64,000 nucleotides of DNA, from NCBI RefSeq assembly GCF_000973625.1, contig NZ_CP007501.1:1302001-1366000 (forward strand), in the 5' to 3' direction. Position 1 is the stretch's first letter; each line of letters opens with the position of its first letter. The translations under genes and the position numbers were made by a program. Below, in pieces: positions 28,501-38,457 of this stretch. Below the pieces are notes generated by a model, which worked only from the letters and a program-made list of their open reading frames with translations, was not told the origin of the DNA and searched no databases. Origin of the DNA: Polynucleobacter duraquae. GTDB lineage: Bacteria; Pseudomonadota; Gammaproteobacteria; Burkholderiales; Burkholderiaceae.

Positions 28501-30270
28501 ATGCCTGAAAACAAAATGCCAGCAAGCAATAAGCTAAAAGCCTTAAAAACACTTTTACCTTTTATAAGACCCTACAAAAGACAGCTTTTATTAGCAACCA
28601 TCAGCCTCATTCTTGCCGCCGGTGCAACCCTAGTAATTCCACTTTGTTTTAGAACCATCATTGACCAAGGCTTTAGTGAGGCAAGCCAAGCTCAAATAAA
28701 CCGTACTTTTATTAATTTGTTCGGCGCGGCAGTCGTATTGGCTTTTGCTAGCTCCTTGCGTTATTACCTCGTGTCATGGCTTGGCGAAAGAATCACTTGC
28801 GACATCCGGAAAAAAGTCTACTCCCATATCATTTCTCAAAGCCCTGAGTTTTTTGAGACTCAGCAAAGCGGAGAGATACTCTCTCGCATCAACAATGACA
28901 CCACCATCATTCAGATCCTCTTAGGTACTAGCATTTCAATGGCGGTCAGGAATCTATTTTTATTGCTTGGCGGCATGGCAATGATGTTCATTACCAGCAT
29001 TCAACTATCCTTACTGATTTTATTCACCCTCTTGATTACAGTCATTCCCGTCGTCTTCATGGGAAAGAAAGTTCGACAGCTTTCTAGAAACTCTCAAGAC
29101 AAAATTGCCCTTACATCCGCAATAGCTGGAGAAAAGATTAATGCAATTTTTACGGTGCAATCCTTTGCAAATGAAGAAAAAGAAATCAAAGTCTTTAATC
29201 AATCGATTGAAAAATCATTCTCAGCATCAATCAATCGTAGTGCTGCACGAGGAAAACTGACTTTTGTTGCCATCCTTTTAGGTTTTACTAGCATCATCTT
29301 GGTCCTATGGCTTGGCGCTTATGCCGTGAGTAATCAGGAAATATCTGGTGGTCAACTCACCCAGTTTTTTCTTTATGCGGTCATTGTTGCTGGTGCTATA
29401 GCGGCACTATCTGAAGTTCTTGGAGATGCGCAAAGAGCAATGGGTGCCGGGGAACGACTGCTAGAGCTTTTGAACTCTCAGCCCAAAGTGGTGAGTCCAC
29501 TATCACCACATATCAGGACTCAAAGTGCAGATAAAGCAATTCATGTTCAGATTGAGAATCTTAGCTTTGCTTACTCATCTAATCCCAATCTCGTCCTGTC
29601 TGACATCAATCTATCGATTCAGGCAGGCGAGAAAATTGCTCTAGTGGGCCCTTCGGGATCTGGCAAAACAACGCTCTTTAAATTAATACAACGCTTCTAT
29701 GACCCCCAATTTGGTTGCATCAAATTTAATGACGTTGATATTAGAGAATTTAAGTTAGATGACTTGAGAAGATTAATTGGTCTTGTGCCACAGGACATCA
29801 GCATATTCTCTGAAAATGCCTTAGAAAATATTCGCTATGGAAGGGAAGATGCGACCGATGCTGAAGTACATGAGGCGGCTGTGCAAGCTGCTGTCGATGA
29901 GTTTATTTCCAGACTTCCAGAGCGCTACGAATCTTTTTTGGGGGATCGGGGAGTCAGATTATCTGGCGGACAAAAACAGCGCATTGCAATAGCAAGAGCA
30001 CTACTTAAAAATCCCCCGTTACTACTTTTGGATGAAGCAACGAGCTCTCTAGATGCAGAATCAGAAAGGCTAGTTCAGCAAGCTCTTGAAGTGGCCATGA
30101 ACGGCAGAACTACCATTGTCATTGCGCATAGACTCTCTACCGTCAAAAAGGCAGATCGGATCATTGTGATGGAGCATGGTCGAATTATTGAGACTGGTAA
30201 CCACGCAAGCCTGTTAGCTCAATCAGGACTGTATTCGCAACTAGCAAAATTACAATTTACGGATATATAA
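28501..30270 (+). CDS. MsbA-type ABC exporter (fused membrane and ATPase domains)
   Basis: A 589-residue half-transporter: six membrane helices over about 20-320, then an ATP-binding domain with Walker A GPSGSGKTT (about 382), the signature LSGGQKQR (about 487), Walker B LLLLDEATSSLD and the switch His in IAHRLSTV. The membrane part matches multidrug/lipid exporters; the substrate cannot be read from sequence. It stands alone, downstream of a structured intergenic region and transcribed away from bchI. A 5-bp inverted repeat CTCCC/GGGAG follows the stop. Confidence 0.9.
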   Translation: MPENKMPASNKLKALKTLLPFIRPYKRQLLLATISLILAAGATLVIPLCFRTIIDQGFSEASQAQINRTFINLFGAAVVLAFASSLRYYLVSWLGERITCDIRKKVYSHIISQSPEFFETQQSGEILSRINNDTTIIQILLGTSISMAVRNLFLLLGGMAMMFITSIQLSLLILFTLLITVIPVVFMGKKVRQLSRNSQDKIALTSAIAGEKINAIFTVQSFANEEKEIKVFNQSIEKSFSASINRSAARGKLTFVAILLGFTSIILVLWLGAYAVSNQEISGGQLTQFFLYAVIVAGAIAALSEVLGDAQRAMGAGERLLELLNSQPKVVSPLSPHIRTQSADKAIHVQIENLSFAYSSNPNLVLSDINLSIQAGEKIALVGPSGSGKTTLFKLIQRFYDPQFGCIKFNDVDIREFKLDDLRRLIGLVPQDISIFSENALENIRYGREDATDAEVHEAAVQAAVDEFISRLPERYESFLGDRGVRLSGGQKQRIAIARALLKNPPLLLLDEATSSLDAESERLVQQALEVAMNGRTTIVIAHRLSTVKKADRIIVMEHGRIIETGNHASLLAQSGLYSQLAKLQFTDI

Positions 30271-30301
30271 TGTCTACTCCCTAAGGGAGCGCCCTGCACA
30301 C

Positions 30302-30466
30302 TTAGAAATTGAGTTTAGATACGAACCAGACGCAAGCAGCGATCGTTGAGAAGATGCCTGTAAAGATCAAGATGCCCGTAAGGTAAATATTTTTTGATTT
30401 ATCACGTATTGAAATAATGCGATTTTGTTCCATTTTTGCGCCCATAAACTCGTTTAACTGATGCAT
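30302..30466 (-). CDS. Possible 54-aa single-helix membrane protein
   Basis: A minus-strand frame of 54 codons from ATG 30466, with later in-frame ATGs at 30445 and 30433. It encodes a charged N-terminus (KMEQNRIISIRDKSKNIY), one helix (LTGILIFTGIFSTIAACVWF) and a short tail. No family is recognised and the ribosome binding site is weak. It occupies most of an otherwise empty 261-base gap between the ABC exporter and the BLUF gene. Confidence 0.45.
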   Translation of the reverse strand: MHQLNEFMGAKMEQNRIISIRDKSKNIYLTGILIFTGIFSTIAACVWFVSKLNF

Positions 30467-30531
30467 GTTAATACATTTGAGCCAAGGGCGTATGGCGCCT
30501 AAACTATGCCCATTGAAAAGCGCTTACTGAT

Positions 30532-30936
30532 TTAGTTTTTTCCCTCACCCCGTAAAGCCGCCAACAGGGGGTGACCAACTGGAAAATTCACTTCCTCGAT
30601 AGCAGCGCTTACCTCGGGTAAGCCTTTAAATAATTCCTTATCACCCTGAAAAACCATAGTCCACTTTTCAAAGCTCCTAGCGCTAATACTTTTTCTCTCT
30701 ACTAATCGAATATTTTTATGGCGATCATCTTTTTGAATTTTTTCCCACAATGCATCAATCACATCCTCGGGTCCCTCAATCACTTGCCCAAATTGATTAT
30801 TTTCAAAGATGAGTGCGCCAGTAATTTCTAATCTGAGGTTTCTCAAATAGGAGTGATAGAGAAGGCGCATGAGACCTAAAAAGGACATCCCTTGAACGGG
30901 TTCACTTACATAGGTTAATTCAATCAGTTTTGACAT
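30532..30936 (-). CDS. Single-domain BLUF blue-light sensor
   Basis: A 134-residue protein that is essentially one BLUF domain. The flavin-switch residues are all present at the spacing found in AppA: Tyr9, Asn33, Gln51 (FGQVIEGPE), Trp92 and Met94 (KWTMVF). BLUF domains bind FAD and rearrange a hydrogen-bond network around the Tyr-Gln pair on blue light. No output domain is attached, so it must act on a partner. Rhodobacter AppA uses a BLUF domain to antagonise PpsR; a similar link here is conjecture. Confidence 0.92.
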   Translation of the reverse strand: MSKLIELTYVSEPVQGMSFLGLMRLLYHSYLRNLRLEITGALIFENNQFGQVIEGPEDVIDALWEKIQKDDRHKNIRLVERKSISARSFEKWTMVFQGDKELFKGLPEVSAAIEEVNFPVGHPLLAALRGEGKN

Positions 30937-31030
30937 TGCTACATACTATGGAGGAATATTGATAGTTTCTGTAGGCATATACCCTAAAGTAAGTGCCTGA
31001 AAGATTTGTACCTTCGAATACTATCTTCAA

Positions 31031-31672
31031 TTAATCCCGAAGTGTTATCAGAATTTCATTACGGCGCATGAAGGGTATAGACCAAGGAGGGTTATAGCGT
31101 GCAAATTGGGGGCTTCCGATTGTCTGCCATTGCTTACTTTTGACCCACTCTTCTAAAGCCTTAGTTTTTTCAAGGACTTTAGCTTCGTTATAAAACCCAG
31201 AGAAGGTAATTGCCGCACGTTTTTGCGCAGGTAACTCCCGAATGGTCACCAAGGGATTGATTGGTTTTGGCAGCGTGGCCATGGTGTACTCAGAAGGCAT
31301 TACGAAAGAAAATACCCACTGATTTACACCTTTCGCAGAATCTTTGCTGGCCTCAATACCCACCGGGACAGTCATTGCAATCTTAGTGCTTTGTGCTGTT
31401 TCTATTCCGACCGGAACAGTCATAGAAATTTTTTCACTGACTTGATTTTGCCCAAAAATGAAAGCGGCTATCAAACGAAATCCTTGGCTAGAGGCAGTAT
31501 CCAAATCACCCTCTACTTTGACCTCAGCAATCAATTGAGGAGCGTAAGCACGAAGCTCGAAAGGTTCTGATTTTTCAATAATAGAAAATTTAGGTTCTTC
31601 AGTGGCCATTACAGTACTCGCAATCAATACGCTAGTTAGGAATACTAAGATTCGGGAGGGGGAAATTTTCAT
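31031..31672 (-). CDS. SOUL-family heme-binding-like protein, exported
   Basis: About 213 residues with a signal peptide (KISPSRILVFLTSVLIASTV, cut near VMA-TEE) and a SOUL/HBP domain: the start FSIIEKSEPFELRAYAPQL, two SEKISMTVPVGIE-type repeats and VTIRELPAQKRAAITFSGF are typical. Bacterial SOUL proteins are thought to bind heme or tetrapyrroles; activity is unproven. Its location downstream of a photosynthesis cluster is suggestive but it also occurs widely in non-phototrophs. ATG at 31672 (MKISP) is preferred over 31678. Confidence 0.88.
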   Translation of the reverse strand: MKISPSRILVFLTSVLIASTVMATEEPKFSIIEKSEPFELRAYAPQLIAEVKVEGDLDTASSQGFRLIAAFIFGQNQVSEKISMTVPVGIETAQSTKIAMTVPVGIEASKDSAKGVNQWVFSFVMPSEYTMATLPKPINPLVTIRELPAQKRAAITFSGFYNEAKVLEKTKALEEWVKSKQWQTIGSPQFARYNPPWSIPFMRRNEILITLRD

Positions 31673-31682
31673 AATCAATTAC

Positions 31683-33551
<1,869 letters not shown>

Positions 33552-33592
33552 TTTATGTTTTCTAAATACTTAAAATTTACTTGATCAGACTC

Positions 33593-34246
33593 TTATCGGA
33601 TACCAATGATCTTATGGGTCTGAACACTTAAGCGCCACAAGGGACGTTTCTGACAGAGGCGAACTGCTAATGCGAGGTTTTCTTGGAGATTTGGACCATC
33701 CATAGCTTGCAAGAAGCGATTGCGATAATCCATCTTCTCAAACCGAGCTAATAAGGTTTCGATAGAGGCGTGTCCAGCCTGAGGTATTACCAACTTCATC
33801 TCATCGGCTTGCAACACAATGAGTTCAGAGCCAGCCTTAGGACTAACGCATACCCAATCAACTCCCTTGGGCACCTTGATTGTTCCATTCGTCTCAATGG
33901 CAATGGCAAAGCCCTTGGCATGCAAAGCATCAATCAAGGCAGTATCAAGCTGTAGTAGTGGCTCGCCACCAGTAAAGACAACGTAACGTTGTTGTGGTCC
34001 CGCAGAGGTGCTGCTCCATACGTCTTCAATGGTGTCGGCCAATAGAGAGGCAGTTTCAAACTTTCCACCGCCAGCGCCATCACTCCCAACAAAGTCGGTA
34101 TCGCAAAATTGACAAACTGCAGCAGCACGATCTTCTTCGCGACCGCTCCATAGATTGCAACCAGAAAATCGGCAAAATACAGCCGCACGACCAGCGTGGG
34201 CGCCCTCACCCTGAAGGGTTGGAAAGAGTTCTTTTACGGTATACAT
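33593..34246 (-). CDS. queE: 7-carboxy-7-deazaguanine synthase, CX14CX2C type
   Basis: A 217-residue radical SAM enzyme that makes the 7-deazaguanine core. Instead of the usual CX3CX2C, the cluster loop has Cys30, Cys45 and Cys48 (spacing CX14CX2C), a variant described in Burkholderia QueE. The N-terminus MYTVKELFPTLQGEGAHAG, FTGGEPLLQ and ETNGTIKVP are family marks. Together with queD it gives the queuosine/7-deazaguanine pathway. Confidence 0.95.
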   Translation of the reverse strand: MYTVKELFPTLQGEGAHAGRAAVFCRFSGCNLWSGREEDRAAAVCQFCDTDFVGSDGAGGGKFETASLLADTIEDVWSSTSAGPQQRYVVFTGGEPLLQLDTALIDALHAKGFAIAIETNGTIKVPKGVDWVCVSPKAGSELIVLQADEMKLVIPQAGHASIETLLARFEKMDYRNRFLQAMDGPNLQENLALAVRLCQKRPLWRLSVQTHKIIGIR

Positions 34247-34274
34247 AGCTATGACCTGATTTTAAGCTCTTTGC

Positions 34275-35003
34275 TTACTTCCAGGACACAAGCTCCCACT
34301 CTAAATAGTCTTCCCAAAGGGCATTACTCCAAAACATATCAGCCCATAGATAGCGTCCATAACCGCGCCGAATAACCCACCGTCCGATTTCCGGGGAAAA
34401 CCAGATATCTTCTTGGCGATAGTTAGCCACTCGAGAAAAATCATTGCTGGTGAAATAAGGCGCCTCACTTTGATACTTCAGGACCGGGAATTGACCTGCG
34501 GGAGTGCTGACACCCTCCCAGCCTACTGCGGTAATATTCAAGCCCCAGTAGTAATCATTGTCTGGATAACCAAGCACCTGATAACGATTACGATAAAACC
34601 CAGACCATCCTGGAGCCAGCTGCTCAGGCCATAAGGGGATGGGCTGTAAAAACCGTTGGGAAGGATTCCAATGGGGATCTTGAACAATGTAACCCCAAGG
34701 TTGCTGAATTTCATCGGGAAGTGGCCCTGCTTTTAGTCCGCTACGCTCAATTCGAACCTGAGGTCCAACAGAAACCACCCTCTCCGTAACAATATCTACC
34801 AGCTCTTGATTGAATACATTGCGTACGTTGTAGACCCATTGCTGACCGACTTGCGGCGCCCTCACTTTTGGAGGGTTAATGGGTTGCGGTAAAGGTGTTG
34901 AAGCTGGATAAGGCTGTGAAGCAATGCAAGCCACCAGCAGTGCTGGCGACAGCGATAAAAAAAGCCTCCGTATGGCGTTTACTTGTAAGAGCTCAACTGC
35001 CAT
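34275..35003 (-). CDS. Lipoprotein of unknown function, paralogue of the upstream gene
   Basis: A 242-residue protein with a lipoprotein signal peptide (RRLFLSLSPALLVAC, lipobox LVAC). The mature part aligns end to end with the next gene: VRAPQVGQQWVYNVRNVFN against VRPPQVGQEWTYIKKNIFD, then PLWPEQLAPGW against PLWPEQLSTTW, and VSTPAGQFPVLKYQS against ITVPAGEFVALRFQS. The start overlaps the upstream stop by 25 bases. No known domain is recognised; a periplasmic surface role is inferred. Confidence 0.75.
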   Translation of the reverse strand: MAVELLQVNAIRRLFLSLSPALLVACIASQPYPASTPLPQPINPPKVRAPQVGQQWVYNVRNVFNQELVDIVTERVVSVGPQVRIERSGLKAGPLPDEIQQPWGYIVQDPHWNPSQRFLQPIPLWPEQLAPGWSGFYRNRYQVLGYPDNDYYWGLNITAVGWEGVSTPAGQFPVLKYQSEAPYFTSNDFSRVANYRQEDIWFSPEIGRWVIRRGYGRYLWADMFWSNALWEDYLEWELVSWK

Positions 35004-35677
35004 TGATAGCTACCTTCTAAAATCACTCCACCAATCTGCCCCTGAATTTGATAGGAACCAGATGCCTCACGCGCAACCCAGCGACCAATCTGAGGTGCAA
35101 ACCAAACCGTTTCCTTACGGATGCAATCAACCTTGTTTGGATCTTCACTCTCATAATTAATCAGAGACTGAAAACGGAGCGCCACGAACTCTCCAGCAGG
35201 AACAGTAATTTTTTCCCAGCCCTGAACAGTCATATATTCCCGCCAATCCATTCTCGAGTCTGAGTAGCCAGCGATGCTGTACTTAGTATTGAACTGCTTC
35301 GCCCAAGTGGTAGATAACTGTTCAGGCCAAAGCGGCAAGGATGGACTGAAGTTGAGCAAGCGTGACCACTGTGAATCAGTAGCAACCATTCCCCATGAAG
35401 TTTGGATTTCACTAGGTAAGCGAGCGCCATCAGCTGTGGATCGATCAAGCACAATAGTTGAACCAATGTTAGCAACACGCTCAGTAATCACATCTAGCGT
35501 TTTACCGTCAAAAATGTTTTTCTTGATATAGGTCCACTCTTGACCAACTTGCGGAGGACGAACTATAGGTAGTGGCTTTGGCTGAGCAACTGGAATACCA
35601 TGCTCATAGGAAAGGCTTCCACAAGCCACGGGAGCCAGAGCGGCTGATACGATAAAAGTACGGCGAGATAAATTCAT
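34979..35677 (-). CDS. Tat-exported lipoprotein of unknown function
   Basis: A 232-residue protein. It has a twin-arginine motif (SRRTFIV) directly followed by a hydrophobic segment and a lipobox ending VAC, so it is predicted to be a Tat-dependent lipoprotein, while its downstream paralogue has no full Tat motif. Trp-rich conserved patches (WGMVATDSQW, PLWPEQL, GRWVAREASG) recur in both copies. They form a tandem duplication on the minus strand. No function is recognised. Confidence 0.75.
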   Translation of the reverse strand: MNLSRRTFIVSAALAPVACGSLSYEHGIPVAQPKPLPIVRPPQVGQEWTYIKKNIFDGKTLDVITERVANIGSTIVLDRSTADGARLPSEIQTSWGMVATDSQWSRLLNFSPSLPLWPEQLSTTWAKQFNTKYSIAGYSDSRMDWREYMTVQGWEKITVPAGEFVALRFQSLINYESEDPNKVDCIRKETVWFAPQIGRWVAREASGSYQIQGQIGGVILEGSYQWQLSSYK

Positions 35678-35722
35678 GTTTTTACCTAAGGTAATTGAAC
35701 GAAATAAGTGACCTACTAAAGT

Positions 35723-37618
35723 TTATACATGCCTCAAAGCTTTAGCTATTTTATTGCGTCCCAGCGAGGTTTTTGGAGTACCAGGCATATCAAACCACTG
35801 ATGGGTTTCCGCCTCAAAACCTACGCCATGCATAAAGTTATAGATCGCCTTTTTGAGGCCCATACCAAGATGATCGTGATCTACACCTGTGGGATCGATA
35901 AAGGCAACATCATTCTTAGCAAAACTAATAGGCGGCAATGGGACGAGTTCGATTCCATAGGCTGCTGGATCAAGCCCTACTGGGGAATGGACTGTGCAAG
36001 TAAATCGATGGAAAAAGCCACTCTGAATACAGCCATTCTCAAAAAGCTGACGAACATACTCTAGCGAGTCGACAGTTTCTTGAACGGTTTGCGTTGGGAA
36101 ACCATACATTAGATAGGCGTGCACCAAAATACCTGCATCTGAAAAGCCTTTTGTCACTTGCGCCACCTGCTCAACTGAGACCCCTTTTTTCATGAGATCG
36201 AGAAGTCTGTCGGAAGCAACTTCCAAGCCGCCGGACATCGCAATACAACCACTTTGTGCTAACAACTCAGATAGCTCTAGAGTAAAGGTCTTTTCAAAAC
36301 GAATATTGCCCCACCAAGAAATTACCACCTTACGCCGAATGAGTTCTTCAGCAAGGGCTTTCAAGATCTTCGGTGGCGCAGCCTCATCTACAAAATGAAA
36401 TCCCGTCTGACCAGTCTCCGCAACAATCGCTTCGATACGATCGACCAATAGACTTGCTGAAGCTGTTTCATAACGAGAAATGTAATCTAGACTGACATCA
36501 CAAAAGCTGCATTTCTTCCAATAGCAGCCATGCGCAACCGTGAGCTTATTCCAACGCCCATCACTCCATAAGCGATGCATGGGGTTAAGCATATCCAATA
36601 AAGATAAATAAGAATTGAGTGGTAGACCATCCCACGTGGCAATGCCTACCTCTTCAAAAGGCACATCAGGCTCTTTCCAGTTGATATAACGCACTTCATT
36701 AGCAGTAGTTCGGATAAAGGTACGAACCAATCTTTCTGCAGAACGCTTGCCATGTAAATATTCTAAGAGTGCAAGCAAAGGTCGCTCACCAGAGTCAAGG
36801 GTAATGTAGTCAACAAAATCAAACAGGCGTGGGTCAGTGAGCTCACGCAACTCAGTATTAACGTAGCCACCACCAAGAACAATTTTGATGCTGGGGTAAT
36901 GCTGTTTGATAGTTTGAGCAATTCGCAATGCAGCATACATTGCTCCTGGAAATGGCACTGATAACAATACTAAAGTGGGCTGATGCTTTTCTATTGAGGA
37001 CTTTGTGAGCTCCTGTAGATACAAATCCATTAATGTAGGGCTGGCTGCTAAGGCATCTGCTAAGGGGGTAAAAGTAGGCTGACTACCTGCCAAGGCTTCT
37101 GCATAACGAACAAATTCAAAACGCTCATCCACTGCATCCCGCAAAACGTCAGATAAATCGTTGAGATAGAGGGTAGCCAAATGACGTGCTCGATCTTGAG
37201 AGCCTAATGCGCCAAATGCCCATGCCAATGAATCACCACCGTCCACTTCATCATAAGAATCTAAAGATGTGAAGCGAGGGCCTTCAGGCAATAAAGTGCG
37301 ACTGTTGATGCGATGGGCAAGAGTGCTATCTCGTCCTTGTAAGAATGCAATTGCTAAAGCGATCGTACTTTTGTAATCGGCAAAGTAATCGAGAAAAAAA
37401 TTGACACTCGCACTGCGATTTTCTTCGGGGAGATTTAAGGCTTGATCTTTGATCTCCCACAAACCCTGTGGGGTGAAGAAGCCTAGGACTAGGGCTAAAG
37501 CTAAATCATCCTGAACAGCATCAAAGCCACGAGAGCGCAAAAAACCAGTGAGATAAGCCGTTGATGGATACGGCGTATTGAGCTGCGTCATCGGCGGAAT
37601 CAGACTCAAGATCTTCAT
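35723..37618 (-). CDS. B12-binding-type radical SAM protein
   Basis: A 631-residue protein: an N-terminal cobalamin-binding-like Rossmann region (ILSLIPPMTQLNTPYPSTAY; later LVLLSVPFPGAMYAALRIAQ and IVLGGGYVNTELR), then a radical SAM domain with the cluster motif GCYWKKCSFCD (spacing CX4CX2C) at about residue 364. The product is unknown; this family includes methyltransferases and ring-modifying enzymes. The start overlaps the stop of the DUF455 gene by four bases, so the two are probably made together. It is a photosynthesis-neighbour by location only. Confidence 0.85.
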   Translation of the reverse strand: MKILSLIPPMTQLNTPYPSTAYLTGFLRSRGFDAVQDDLALALVLGFFTPQGLWEIKDQALNLPEENRSASVNFFLDYFADYKSTIALAIAFLQGRDSTLAHRINSRTLLPEGPRFTSLDSYDEVDGGDSLAWAFGALGSQDRARHLATLYLNDLSDVLRDAVDERFEFVRYAEALAGSQPTFTPLADALAASPTLMDLYLQELTKSSIEKHQPTLVLLSVPFPGAMYAALRIAQTIKQHYPSIKIVLGGGYVNTELRELTDPRLFDFVDYITLDSGERPLLALLEYLHGKRSAERLVRTFIRTTANEVRYINWKEPDVPFEEVGIATWDGLPLNSYLSLLDMLNPMHRLWSDGRWNKLTVAHGCYWKKCSFCDVSLDYISRYETASASLLVDRIEAIVAETGQTGFHFVDEAAPPKILKALAEELIRRKVVISWWGNIRFEKTFTLELSELLAQSGCIAMSGGLEVASDRLLDLMKKGVSVEQVAQVTKGFSDAGILVHAYLMYGFPTQTVQETVDSLEYVRQLFENGCIQSGFFHRFTCTVHSPVGLDPAAYGIELVPLPPISFAKNDVAFIDPTGVDHDHLGMGLKKAIYNFMHGVGFEAETHQWFDMPGTPKTSLGRNKIAKALRHV

Positions 37619-38439
37619 GCTGCTTGCGTCCGCTTCTCACTAAGAGATTCCAGTATCTCTAATTCATCGGAGCTAAAGCCAGCTTGCTCACGCGCCTCAA
37701 AATTAAACGGCCCCCTCAAAGTAGGAGCACGGTATTTCTCAGCTAATTCTCGATAAGTCGTAATCGGGGATAAGCTCTCTTTAGTACAAAGGAAATTAAA
37801 CCAACGATTGCCGATCAGTACATGGCTGATTTCATCATGAAGAATAATCTCTAAGATTTCAACTGCACGATCATCTTGAATTTGCCTAAACCGATCCCGA
37901 ATCTCTGGAACAGCATCAAGACCTCTTGCCTCCATGGTTCTAGGAACCAGCGCCATCCTGGCAATCACTGAATCCGAAGTTCTCTCCACCATCTCCCACA
38001 GGCTATTGTGAGCCGGGAAATCGCCATAGCTAAATCCAAAGGAATGTAAATGGGCATTGATCAAACTGAAGTGATATGACTCTTCCTTGGCAACCTTTAG
38101 CCAGTCCTCGTAATAAGCCTTGGGCATATTTGGAAAGCGCCAAATGGCATCTAAAGCCAAATTCATGGCATTAAATTCGATATGCGCTAGGGAGTGCCAA
38201 AGAATAGCCCTACCTTCAACCGTATCCATTTTTCTTTTGGGAACCCACTTTGGCGCCACTAAATCGGGCTTAGCCGGTCGTCCAGGAAGATTAAGATTTG
38301 CAGAGTCAAATACTTCAGAAAGATTTAAGGCAATGCGCCCACCTTGATACTCATCAAACAAATGCCCTAGCCGACTGACCTTGATCTGGGGATCGGTACT
38401 TACCAAGATTGCGAGAGCTTCACCTCGTAACTCAAGCAT
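37615..38439 (-). CDS. DUF455-family ferritin-like protein
   Basis: A 274-residue, mainly helical protein with carboxylate/histidine motifs of a ferritin-like di-metal site: HIEFNAMNLALDAIWRF, KEESYHF and HDEISHVLIGNRWF. DUF455 proteins are related in fold to MiaE-type hydroxylases. It precedes and overlaps the B12-radical SAM gene (ATGA), and lies 18 bases after the FMN glutamate-synthase-like gene. The substrate is unknown. Confidence 0.85.
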   Translation of the reverse strand: MLELRGEALAILVSTDPQIKVSRLGHLFDEYQGGRIALNLSEVFDSANLNLPGRPAKPDLVAPKWVPKRKMDTVEGRAILWHSLAHIEFNAMNLALDAIWRFPNMPKAYYEDWLKVAKEESYHFSLINAHLHSFGFSYGDFPAHNSLWEMVERTSDSVIARMALVPRTMEARGLDAVPEIRDRFRQIQDDRAVEILEIILHDEISHVLIGNRWFNFLCTKESLSPITTYRELAEKYRAPTLRGPFNFEAREQAGFSSDELEILESLSEKRTQAA

Positions 38440-38457
38440 AAAGATAGAGGTGGGCTC

